22,579 nt of DNA, from IMG/VR virus record IMGVR_UViG_3300025769_000921, positions 1-22,579 of that record; one strand, written 5' to 3'. The translations under genes and the position numbers were made by a program. The stretch comes from a virus. Shown one piece after another: positions 5,306 to 11,769 of this stretch. How positions within the stretch are numbered: position 1 is the stretch's first letter; every line of letters starts with the position of its first letter. A model generated the notes under the pieces. The model was not told where the DNA came from, did no database searches, and saw nothing but the letters and a program-made list of their open reading frames with translations.

Positions 5306-5323
5306 TAAGGATGGTCGATTGGC

Positions 5324-6181
5324 ATGAAATATATTTTGGCCCTGTTAATCTTTATACTGTTCATAGGACTCAATATGGCACAAGAACCTAAAAAAATTCC
5401 AGATACTATTAAAGGTATGGCGGAAGTTTATAAATTTGTAGAAAAGAATTTAGGCTTAAATAAAGAGCAATGGGATATGTATCGCAATTCGATTGCTTTT
5501 AAAGAAAGCCAAGGCAATGTATGGGAAACAGAATATAAAGATTATGCTTACACTTATAATGAAATTGGTGGTTCTAAAAATCATTATGATGGTCGTTATC
5601 AAATGGGAAAAGCTGCAAAATTAGATGGCGCAAGACTTTTCAAATTAAAAGATGTTGGTCATACAGATGCAGATCGTCTAGCTTTTAGAAATGATCCATT
5701 ACTTCAAGAAAAATTATTTGCGGGTTATACCGTAGCTAATCATGGGTATATAAGTAAAGATGACAGTAAATATAAATATACTGCTGACTTTTATAATGCT
5801 TTGCCAGGCATGAGACAAAAGTTAGGATTTTTAGCGTATGCACATAATCAAGGTCAAGGGCCAGCTAAAAACTGGATAATGCGCGGAACTGAATCAAGAG
5901 ACGGTTTTGGCACAGACGGCAAAGTTTATTACAATAATTGGAAAGCCCATAACGCACAGCATGGTGCTGGTTTATGGAAAACTAAATCAACATCACAAAA
6001 TGATATGTTTATGGATAAAAATAATTTATGGAAAGGTTATAAACCCATAGATGTAGATAAAGGAGAAACTAAAGTTATTTTAAGAAAAACTTACGAAGGT
6101 GAAGACAAAGATGGCGTAACAGGACGGTATAAAGTAAAAGAAACACATACATTAAGAAATGAGGATGGGAGAGATATATGA
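5324..6181 (+). CDS. Exported lysozyme-like / lytic transglycosylase-like protein
   Basis: Two hundred and eighty-five residues. The N-terminus (MKYILALLIFILFIGLNMAQ) is a short basic start plus one hydrophobic segment, fitting a Sec signal peptide or signal anchor. Residues 50-180 resemble a lysozyme-like or transglycosylase core: FKESQGN with candidate catalytic Glu61, GRYQMGKAA (90-98), and FLAYAHNQGQGPAKNW (169-184), which recalls the AYNxG motif. The expected role is cleavage of peptidoglycan glycan strands, either for lysis or during entry. The C-terminal 70 residues are basic, polar and unassigned. AAGGA lies 12 bases before the ATG, farther than ideal. The gene sits between small virion-associated genes, and no holin was recognised nearby. 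The active site assignment is by motif similarity only. Confidence 0.65.
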   Translation: MKYILALLIFILFIGLNMAQEPKKIPDTIKGMAEVYKFVEKNLGLNKEQWDMYRNSIAFKESQGNVWETEYKDYAYTYNEIGGSKNHYDGRYQMGKAAKLDGARLFKLKDVGHTDADRLAFRNDPLLQEKLFAGYTVANHGYISKDDSKYKYTADFYNALPGMRQKLGFLAYAHNQGQGPAKNWIMRGTESRDGFGTDGKVYYNNWKAHNAQHGAGLWKTKSTSQNDMFMDKNNLWKGYKPIDVDKGETKVILRKTYEGEDKDGVTGRYKVKETHTLRNEDGRDI

Positions 6182-6327
6182 GCGAAGTATGGGAAAAAAA
6201 AAGACCAAAAAACCTGGGAAAACCAAAAAAACTTACATCAGCTCAAAAACGTAATGCTATGAGAGCTGCTGCTAAGGCGGGCAGGCCTTATCCTAATTTA
6301 ATTGATAATATGAACGCTGCTAAATAA
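6178..6327 (+). CDS. Small basic phage protein with GRPYPNLIDNM motif
   Basis: A 49-residue, strongly basic protein. The first half is Lys/Arg/Pro-rich (KKRPKNLGKPKKLTSAQKR), the second contains AAAKAGRPYPNLIDNMNAAK. I recall the AGRPYPNLxDNM motif from many small marine-phage proteins of unknown function near head genes. GGGAG (6167-6171) is six bases before the ATG, and the start overlaps the previous stop as ATGA. The coding sequence contains an uninterrupted run of nine adenines (6194-6202) soon after the start, a possible slippage site. A DNA-contacting virion or assembly role would fit the charge but is inference. Confidence 0.7.
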   Translation: MSEVWEKKRPKNLGKPKKLTSAQKRNAMRAAAKAGRPYPNLIDNMNAAK

Positions 6328-6338
6328 AGAAAAAATAA

Positions 6339-6842
6339 ATGGAATTATACAAAGGCGCATATCCAACTCGAAATATTGAACAAGTTAGACTGATTGATGG
6401 TCAAGCTTTTTCGTTAGGATATACACAAACTTTTTTAGATCCATTGCCAGCTGGACAAAGCATTGAAATTGCACTTGCATTTCCAAGCGGTATGAATCCT
6501 ATTATGAGTATTTCAGGATTATGTTCTGGTAATGCGATTGGTTATTTATATGAAGGTTCAGTCGTTTCAGGTGGAACACCATTGACTATTATAAAAAGAA
6601 ATAGAGCAAGCACCATTACTAGCCAAGGTGTAGCGATTGTTAATCCAACGATTACCTCATTAGGAACTTTAGTATTGCAAGAAATTTTAGTAGGTGGTCT
6701 TGGTAAAAAAGGCGGTGGAGGTGAGGCGGGTGGTAACAATTTAATATTAAAAGAACTCACGACTTACTTGTTTAGATTAACCAATTCAGATACTCAGAAC
6801 AATGCTCATGCTACTGAGATTATATTAAGTTGGACTGAATAA
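6339..6842 (+). CDS. Probable virion surface / head-associated protein
   Basis: One hundred and sixty-seven residues, predicted mostly beta. Recognisable pieces are QVRLIDGQAFSLGY near residue 15, IGYLYEGSVVSGGTPL, the IIKRNRAST segment, a glycine-rich loop (GGLGKKGGGGEAGGNN) and TTYLFRLTNSD near the end. This order (YEG-x-x-x-x-GGTPL, then NRNR-like, Gly-rich loop, LK-x-x-T-x-YL-x-x-x-TN) is one I have seen in uncharacterised phage structural proteins between terminase and portal. No enzyme motif is visible. Only a weak ribosome site precedes the ATG. The stop couples to the next gene as TAATG. A decoration or head-fibre role is a guess from fold and position. Confidence 0.6.
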   Translation: MELYKGAYPTRNIEQVRLIDGQAFSLGYTQTFLDPLPAGQSIEIALAFPSGMNPIMSISGLCSGNAIGYLYEGSVVSGGTPLTIIKRNRASTITSQGVAIVNPTITSLGTLVLQEILVGGLGKKGGGGEAGGNNLILKELTTYLFRLTNSDTQNNAHATEIILSWTE

Positions 6843-7114
6843 TGGTCGCTAAAAAATATCAAAATCCAGAAGGGGGCTTGAATGAAGCTGGGCGAAAATA
6901 TTTCAAAAGAACAGAAGGGGCGAATCTTAAAGCTCCCCAAAAAACTGGCACTGGTGGTCGCCGCGTATCTTTTGCTGCTCGTTTTTCTGGCATGGGCGGC
7001 CCATTAAAAGACAGTAAAGGAAGACCAACAAGGTTAAAAAGAGCATTAACAGCTTGGGGGTTTAGTAATAAATCAAATGCTCGAGCTTTTGCAAACAGAC
7101 ATAAACAGACATAA
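6842..7114 (+). CDS. DUF6321-like small basic phage protein
   Basis: Ninety residues, very basic. The layout resembles proteins annotated DUF6321 in phages: GGLNEAGRKYFKRTEGANLK, then a Gly/Arg-rich segment (GTGGRRVSFAARFSG), PLKDSKGRPTRLKRALTAWG and a closing NARAFANRHK. Function is unknown; the repeated presence of this type next to terminase or portal genes suggests a role in assembly or DNA handling. The start overlaps the previous stop as TAATG. The last codons run through an exact 10-bp tandem repeat that creates the stop codon. The family name is from memory of the pattern. Confidence 0.65.
   Translation: MVAKKYQNPEGGLNEAGRKYFKRTEGANLKAPQKTGTGGRRVSFAARFSGMGGPLKDSKGRPTRLKRALTAWGFSNKSNARAFANRHKQT
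7093..7112. repeat. Exact 10-bp tandem repeat at a gene end
   Basis: AAACAGACAT occurs twice in direct succession. The second copy shifts the reading frame and gives the stop at 7112-7114. With one copy, the same gene would end four codons after RH in another TAA just before the portal start. The duplication therefore changes only the last residues. It looks like a recent slippage event. Confidence 0.7.
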
Positions 7115-7126
7115 AAAGGCATAACT

Positions 7127-8731
7127 ATGGCAACTATAATGAGATTAACAGCTGAAGAAGTTTTAACAAGACAAGAGCTTGCGCAGCGAAAAAAAGAAGA
7201 TTTTAGAAATCTTTATGAAGATTGTTATGAATACGCGTTGCCACAGCGTAATCTTTACGATGGATATTGGGAAGGTGGGGTTGGTGGTCAAAAGAAAATG
7301 AAGAGAGTATTTGACTCAACAGCTATCAATTCAACGCAACGCTTTGCTAATCGTATGCAATCTGGCATTTTTCCTCCACAACGTAATTGGTGTCGTTTAG
7401 AACCAGGTTCAGACATACCTAAAAATAGACATGCAGAAGCACAAGCAGCTCTTGATATGTATTCTGAGCGCATGTTTTCAAGTTTAAAACAATCTAACTT
7501 TGACATTGCTATTGGTGAATTTTTACTTGAGCTTTGTGTAGGCACAGCTGTCATGATGGTTCAACCAGGTGATGATATTAATCCTATTAATTTTATTCCT
7601 GTACCCTCTTATTTGGTATCATTCGAAGAAGGCTCAGACGGACAAGTTGATAATGTTTATCGGCGCATGAGAATAAAAGCTGAAAGTATTGAACGTCAAT
7701 GGCCTGATGCTAAAATTCCATCTGAATTAGCTGAAGCGATTAAAAACAAACCGACAGAAGATCATGAACTAATTGAAGCAACAGTTCTTGATGTTAAGCG
7801 CGGCGATTATTGTTATCACGTTATTCACAAAAAATCTAAAGCTGAGATTGTTTATAGACGAACAGAAGTTAGTCCTTGGGTAGTGTCACGTTATTCCAAA
7901 GTTGCTGGAGAAGTCTATGGTCGAGGCCCGCTTATTACTGCTTTACCAGATATTAAAACACTTAACAAAACAATAGAATTGCAACTTAAAAACGCATCAC
8001 TTAATATTGCTGGAATTTATACCGCAGCTGATGATGGCGTATTAAATCCAAACACAGTAAAGATTATACCAGGCGCAATTATTCCAGTAGCACGTAATGG
8101 TGGCCCACAAGGCGAATCACTTAAACCATTAGCAAGATCAGGTGATTTTAATTTATCACAAATTGTTATTAATGATTTACGTCAAAACATCAAACGTATT
8201 TTATTAGATGAATCATTGCCCCCAGATAATATGTCAGCGCGTTCTGCAACAGAAGTTGTAGAAAGAATGAAAGAATTATCACAAAATTTAGGATCAGCAT
8301 TTGGTCGACTAATTAATGAAACAATGATTCCTGTTGTTACTAAAATGCTTCAAGTATTAGATAAAAAAGGCATGATTAATTTGCCTTTAAAAATTAACGG
8401 TCTTGAAGTAAAAATTGCCCCAGTTGCACCATTAGCGCAAGCGCAAGCAATGGAAGATGTTGAAAGCGTATTAAAATTTGCACAAATCGCACAAGCAATG
8501 GGCCAAGCGGGGCAAATGGCAATTAAACAAGATGAGATGATTGACTATATTGCAGAAAAACTTAATGTTCCTCAACGCATTTTAAACTCACCTGTTGAAC
8601 GCGCAATGATGCAACAACAAGCAATGATGATGGCGCAACAAGCAGCACAAGAAGCGCCAGAAGAAGCTGCTCAAGTTGCTGGAGCTATGGCTGAACAAGC
8701 GGTAACAGAACAAGCAGCACAAGGAGAATAA
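7127..8731 (+). CDS. Portal protein (T7 gp8-like head-tail connector)
   Basis: This 534-residue protein forms the dodecameric ring at one capsid vertex through which DNA passes, and on which head assembly starts. Family features are YEYALPQRNLYD and KRVFDSTAINSTQRFANRMQ near the start, SGIFPPQRNWCRLEPG, a central SRYSKVAGEVYGRGPL and LKNASLNIAGIY, and a long helix with DESLPPDNMSARSATEVVER. Length is close to the 536 of T7 gp8. The last 50 residues are rich in Gln, Ala and Met (MMQQQAMMMAQQAAQEAPEE), as in many connectors. AAGG lies seven bases before the ATG. Order terminase, portal, scaffold, capsid supports the call. Confidence 0.95.
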   Translation: MATIMRLTAEEVLTRQELAQRKKEDFRNLYEDCYEYALPQRNLYDGYWEGGVGGQKKMKRVFDSTAINSTQRFANRMQSGIFPPQRNWCRLEPGSDIPKNRHAEAQAALDMYSERMFSSLKQSNFDIAIGEFLLELCVGTAVMMVQPGDDINPINFIPVPSYLVSFEEGSDGQVDNVYRRMRIKAESIERQWPDAKIPSELAEAIKNKPTEDHELIEATVLDVKRGDYCYHVIHKKSKAEIVYRRTEVSPWVVSRYSKVAGEVYGRGPLITALPDIKTLNKTIELQLKNASLNIAGIYTAADDGVLNPNTVKIIPGAIIPVARNGGPQGESLKPLARSGDFNLSQIVINDLRQNIKRILLDESLPPDNMSARSATEVVERMKELSQNLGSAFGRLINETMIPVVTKMLQVLDKKGMINLPLKINGLEVKIAPVAPLAQAQAMEDVESVLKFAQIAQAMGQAGQMAIKQDEMIDYIAEKLNVPQRILNSPVERAMMQQQAMMMAQQAAQEAPEEAAQVAGAMAEQAVTEQAAQGE

Positions 8732-8734
8732 AGT

Positions 8735-8998
8735 ATGGCTGGATGGGATGATTTAGAACAAGAATTACCTGTTGAAAATAATAATGTAGATCAAAAGCGT
8801 GACGATACTAATCGTTTATGCCTTAGAGTATTAGGTACAGAAGATGGAGAAAAACTTATGGAATGGTTACGCCAAACCATAGTTGAGCAACCTGTTGCTT
8901 TGCCAGGAAGCGATCCTAGTTATGCGTATTATCGTGAAGGACAAAACAGTATAATTAAGGATTTAGAAGCAAGGCTAATAAAAGCAAGGAATTTATAA
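8735..8998 (+). CDS. Bbp19-like small phage protein
   Basis: Eighty-seven residues between portal and scaffold. The pattern LCLRVLGTEDGEKLMEWLR, then a variable polar stretch, then YYREGQNSIIKDLEARL matches the Bbp19-like domain, seen in short phage proteins at this position (a first helix with GxxxLxxL and a later REGQRxxxxxI helix). Function is not established; the location suggests a head-assembly accessory. AAGGAG (8721-8726) lies eight bases before the ATG. The stop is coupled to the scaffold gene as TAATG. Confidence 0.7.
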   Translation: MAGWDDLEQELPVENNNVDQKRDDTNRLCLRVLGTEDGEKLMEWLRQTIVEQPVALPGSDPSYAYYREGQNSIIKDLEARLIKARNL

Positions 8999-9774
8999 TG
9001 GTCGATGAAACAATCGAGCCTAGCGCTCAAGAAAAGTTATCTTCTGAAGCTGGACTACTCGATACTGCAACTGAAGTAGCACCCGAGGAAGACCAGCAAC
9101 CAACAGAAATAAATCATTTAGAAGAACCTAAACCCGAAAAAAAAGACAGGCCAGAGTGGTGGCCCGAAAATTTTTGGAAAGCAGATGAAGAAGATCCTTA
9201 CGATAGAGAAGGTATTGTAAAGTCTTACAATCATTACAAGAAATTAGTATCACAAGGAAAGCATAAAGCACCAGAAGATGGTGTGTATGATGCTTCTGTG
9301 TTTGGTAATACGCCAGAAGATGACGGAATGAAAGCACACGTTATGAATTGGGCTGGTGAGTATGGCGTTAGTCAAGCCGCACTTGATAGTTTGGTGCAAG
9401 GTGTTATGGATATGGCTGGCGAACAAGAAGAAACCATTGAGGTTAGTGTTGCTGAAGAAAGAAAATTACTTGGCCCAAATGCAGATGCACGAATTAATAG
9501 CATGCGCCAATGGGCAGATGGTTTATCACAAAAAGGATTGCTTAATAAAGAAGAACGTGATGAATTTAATATTATGGCTGGCACAGCACGTGGCATAGCT
9601 ATCTTTGAAAAAATACGTTCATTTTCAGAGCCTAATATTCCTATTAATCCTACAATCCAAGGCGATCCTATTAGCGATGCAGAGCTTGATGCTATGGTTG
9701 CTGATGAACGCTATCAAACAGATGCAGCTTTTCGAGCTACGGTTCAAAAGCGATTTGAGGAAAGATATAACTAA
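8998..9774 (+). CDS. Capsid assembly scaffolding protein
   Basis: A 258-residue, strongly acidic protein lacking cysteines, rich in Glu, Asp and helix-forming residues, directly before the major capsid gene. The N-terminal part has RPEWWPENFWK (52-62), a motif frequent in podovirus scaffolds. The middle is helical (SQAALDSLVQGVMDMAGEQ), and the end is basic (RATVQKRFEERYN), the type of C-terminal helix that contacts the capsid protein in other phages. Scaffolds guide shell assembly and leave before packaging. The start is a TAATG overlap with the Bbp19-like gene. Two +1-frame open stretches inside it look like chance. Confidence 0.85.
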   Translation: MVDETIEPSAQEKLSSEAGLLDTATEVAPEEDQQPTEINHLEEPKPEKKDRPEWWPENFWKADEEDPYDREGIVKSYNHYKKLVSQGKHKAPEDGVYDASVFGNTPEDDGMKAHVMNWAGEYGVSQAALDSLVQGVMDMAGEQEETIEVSVAEERKLLGPNADARINSMRQWADGLSQKGLLNKEERDEFNIMAGTARGIAIFEKIRSFSEPNIPINPTIQGDPISDAELDAMVADERYQTDAAFRATVQKRFEERYN

Positions 9775-9785
9775 AATATTGCATA

Positions 9786-9820
9786 AGGCCTTGTTCTGTG
9801 GTAAAAAAAGAGCAAGGTCT
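9786..9820 (+). promoter_or_regulatory. 12-bp hairpin in the capsid leader
   Basis: AGGCCTTGTTCT (9786-9797) pairs along all 12 bases with AGAGCAAGGTCT (9809-9820), using two G-U pairs, around an A-rich 11-base loop. It begins 12 bases after the scaffold stop. No good T-run follows, so a processing site, mRNA stabiliser or partial attenuator is as likely as a terminator. Further small inverted repeats (CGAT/ATCG at 9856-9868 and CCAG/CTGG at 9887-9898) make the whole 176-base gap look structured. Confidence 0.55.
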
Positions 9821-9925
9821 ATTGCTTTGCAACCCTTGAATACAAGTAACCTTGTCGATCGGCTATCGTAAAAGGCAAGTCATGGCCCAGAGTTCTGGCA
9901 TACCATAGCGATTAATACATTTTTT

Positions 9926-9944
9926 TATTAATTTCTACAAGGAG
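9926..9944 (+). promoter_or_regulatory. Strong ribosome binding site with U-rich enhancer for the capsid gene
   Basis: TATTAATTTCTACAAGGAG ends six bases before the capsid ATG. The AAGGAG core (9939-9944) is near-consensus and is preceded by an AT-rich, T-run stretch that includes a 7-bp inverted repeat (9911-9917 with 9926-9932). The arrangement resembles the T7 gene 10 leader (TTAACTTTAAGAAGGAG), which boosts capsid translation. This fits the high demand for capsid protein. Confidence 0.6.
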
Positions 9945-9950
9945 ATCAAA

Positions 9951-10793
9951 ATGGCAATTCCTTTAAGTAATGCCTTTGTTCAACTCTTTGATCGTGAAGT
10001 CAAACAGGCCTATCAAGCGAAAGCCCAATTAGTAGGTGCAACACGTATGCGACGAAACGTCGAGGGTGAAGTAGTAAAATTTCCAAAAGTAGGTAAAGGC
10101 TCTGCAACATTAAGAGTGCCACAAACTGACGTTACTCCGTTGAATGTAAATTTCAGCCAAGTTAGCGTTACCCTACAAGATTGGAACGCCGCAGAATACA
10201 GCGACATCTTTATGCAACAGAAAGTTAATTTTGATGAAAAGAATGAGTTAGTTCAAGTTTTAGCTAACGCAATCGGTCGTCGTCAAGATCAACTTATTCT
10301 TGATGCATTAGCAGCTTCAGGCACATCATTGACCGTTTCTAACGACATTGGTGGTACTGATACAAACTTAAACGTAGCAAAACTACGTGAAGCTAAAAAA
10401 CTCATGGATAAAAATAACGTTCCTCCACAGGATCGTCATATGATTATTCATGCTAATTCATTAGCTTCATTGCTTTCAGAAACTAATGTAACATCATCTG
10501 ACTTTAACACAGTTAAAGCTCTTGTAAATGGTGAAATTGACACCTACTTAGGTTTTAAATTTCATACATTAGGTGATCGTTCAGAAGGTGGTTTAGCAAT
10601 TGACGGTTCTCTTGACAGAACTCTTTTTGCTTTCCACAAACAAGCTGTTGGTTATGCTGAAGGCCTAGCTCCTCGTACAGAGATCAACTATGTTGCAGAG
10701 AAAACTTCACACTTAGTGAACACAATCCTCTCTGCAAACGCAGTTGCTATTGATGACGAGGGTATCGTTAAACTCACATGTCGTGAATCTTAA
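9951..10793 (+). CDS. Major capsid protein
   Basis: Two hundred and eighty residues, placed after scaffold and before a small accessory protein. Features fit the short HK97-fold capsid proteins of podoviruses: an N-terminal helix (LFDREVKQAYQAK), GEVVKFPKVGKGSATLR, then DWNAAEYSDIFMQQKVNFDE, a spine helix with NAIGRRQDQLILDAL, a strand/helix region DRHMIIHANSLASLL, and IDTYLGFKFHTLGD before a C-terminal segment TLFAFHKQAVGYAEG. It forms the icosahedral shell. The ATG follows the strongest ribosome site in the window. Fold assignment is by sequence pattern and position; the exact capsid family was not tested. Confidence 0.93.
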   Translation: MAIPLSNAFVQLFDREVKQAYQAKAQLVGATRMRRNVEGEVVKFPKVGKGSATLRVPQTDVTPLNVNFSQVSVTLQDWNAAEYSDIFMQQKVNFDEKNELVQVLANAIGRRQDQLILDALAASGTSLTVSNDIGGTDTNLNVAKLREAKKLMDKNNVPPQDRHMIIHANSLASLLSETNVTSSDFNTVKALVNGEIDTYLGFKFHTLGDRSEGGLAIDGSLDRTLFAFHKQAVGYAEGLAPRTEINYVAEKTSHLVNTILSANAVAIDDEGIVKLTCRES

Positions 10794-10809
10794 GATAAGG
10801 AGATATTAA

Positions 10810-11091
10810 ATGGCTTATACTAAAGACAACCTACAACCTATCGGTGGTCAGTCTAAGGCTGGTAATGCTCCTCAGATGTGGAGTTATACAGCACCTGGTA
10901 CTGATGTTATTGCTGACATTAATACTGAAGGGTATTTCAATGGCGCTTCTACTGTATTAAAAGTAGGTGACTTAATTCATGTATGGGATGCTTCTGTTCC
11001 TACATCAACATTAGTTACTGTACTTTCTAATGCAAGTGGCGTTGTTGACGTTTCTGATGGTACAGCACTATCAGTAGCTGACGCAGACTAA
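10810..11091 (+). CDS. Small capsid-accessory (probable head decoration) protein
   Basis: Ninety-three residues directly after the capsid gene. It starts MAYTKDNLQPIGGQSKAGNA, then PQMWSYTAPG, a GYFNGAS turn, VLKVGDLIHVWDA and a closing GVVDVSDGTALS. This beta-rich layout recurs in small proteins after capsid genes of many podo- and siphoviruses and fits a decoration or cement protein, though direct evidence is not available from sequence. AAGGAG (10797-10802) lies seven bases before the ATG, and the gene has its own 16-base gap rather than an overlap, suggesting high, independent translation. Confidence 0.75.
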   Translation: MAYTKDNLQPIGGQSKAGNAPQMWSYTAPGTDVIADINTEGYFNGASTVLKVGDLIHVWDASVPTSTLVTVLSNASGVVDVSDGTALSVADAD

Positions 11092-11108
11092 GTAGTAAAA
11101 ATGCAGAT

Positions 11109-11135
11109 GACGGGGGTGTATGCTCCCGTCTATTT
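11109..11135 (+). terminator. Candidate terminator after the capsid genes
   Basis: GACGGGGG (11109-11116) pairs with CTCCCGTC (11123-11130), 8 bp with one G-U pair, around a six-base loop TGTATG, followed by TATTT. The GC-rich stem with a short, imperfect T-tract fits a leaky intrinsic terminator. T7 places its main terminator at the matching point, right after capsid gene 10, which would lower tail-gene expression relative to capsid. Confidence 0.6.
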
Positions 11136-11154
11136 GCACATTTGGAGATTATAA

Positions 11155-11769
11155 ATGGCAACGGGTGATACCGATATTAAAGTATGTTCTGATGCGCTAC
11201 TTATGTTAGGCGCAAGTCCAATTTCATCTTTTACAGAAGGCACAGACGAAGCAAATATTTGTGATCGACTTTATCCAGACATTAAAATTAAAACATTGGC
11301 CAGTTATCCCTGGTCTTTTTCATTTAAAAAAACGCAATGCGCAAGGCTAATTACAACGCCTACTAACGAATACAAATATGAGTATCAAATGCCATCAGAC
11401 ATGATTGGCTTACCTAGGGCGGTTTATGATACTGAAACAACTTATGCAGTTCCTAGACGTGCATACACAATTCAAGGCAGAAAGATATTAACGAATTATG
11501 AAAAAATTTATGTAGATTACCAGTACGCTGTTACAGAAAACGAAATGCCACATTATTTTGTGCAACTTTTAAAATATCAAATGGTATGGCATTTGGCCTT
11601 ACCTATTACTGAACAATTAGAAAAATCAGATTATTGGCGACAAGTAACACAAGGTATGCCGTCAGAAAATGGTCGTGGCGGTTATATGAGAACAGCCATG
11701 TCTATTGACGGACAAGGTAAACCTATAAATGCTATACAGGAATTTCCTCTTATTGATGTGAGGTATTAA
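11155..11769 (+). CDS. Tail tubular protein A (T7 gp11-like adaptor)
   Basis: Two hundred and four residues, close to T7 gp11 (196). The start (MATGDTDIKVCSDALLMLGA, then SSFTEGTDEANICDRLYPDI and LASYPWSFSFKKTQ) is diagnostic: these adaptors show an N-terminal helix with ALxxLG, an EAxxC/xxxYPxxR-like helix, and the hydrophobic HPWSFA-type segment. The middle has beta-strand pieces YEYQMPSDMIGLP and ILTNYEKIYVDYQYA. The ring joins the portal to the tail nozzle. GGAG (11144-11147) lies seven bases before the ATG. The stop overlaps the gp12-like start as TAATG, matching their joint assembly. Confidence 0.9.
   Translation: MATGDTDIKVCSDALLMLGASPISSFTEGTDEANICDRLYPDIKIKTLASYPWSFSFKKTQCARLITTPTNEYKYEYQMPSDMIGLPRAVYDTETTYAVPRRAYTIQGRKILTNYEKIYVDYQYAVTENEMPHYFVQLLKYQMVWHLALPITEQLEKSDYWRQVTQGMPSENGRGGYMRTAMSIDGQGKPINAIQEFPLIDVRY

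Noticed and set aside
5311-5391. A 26-codon frame starting at an ATG just after AAGG, overlapping the start of the lysozyme-like gene
   Set aside because: The ribosome site would touch the ATG, and the peptide has no features. The overlapping frame has a clear signal-like start.
6859-7122. An 87-codon minus-strand frame opposite the DUF6321-like gene
   Set aside because: The plus-strand protein matches a known phage pattern and is embedded in the operon; the antisense frame has neither.
9356-9871. Two consecutive +1-frame open stretches over the scaffold gene, the second running into the gap, considered as a frameshift product
   Set aside because: No slippery sequence with a downstream structure is at the junction, and the translated sequences are low-quality, cysteine-poor chance frames.
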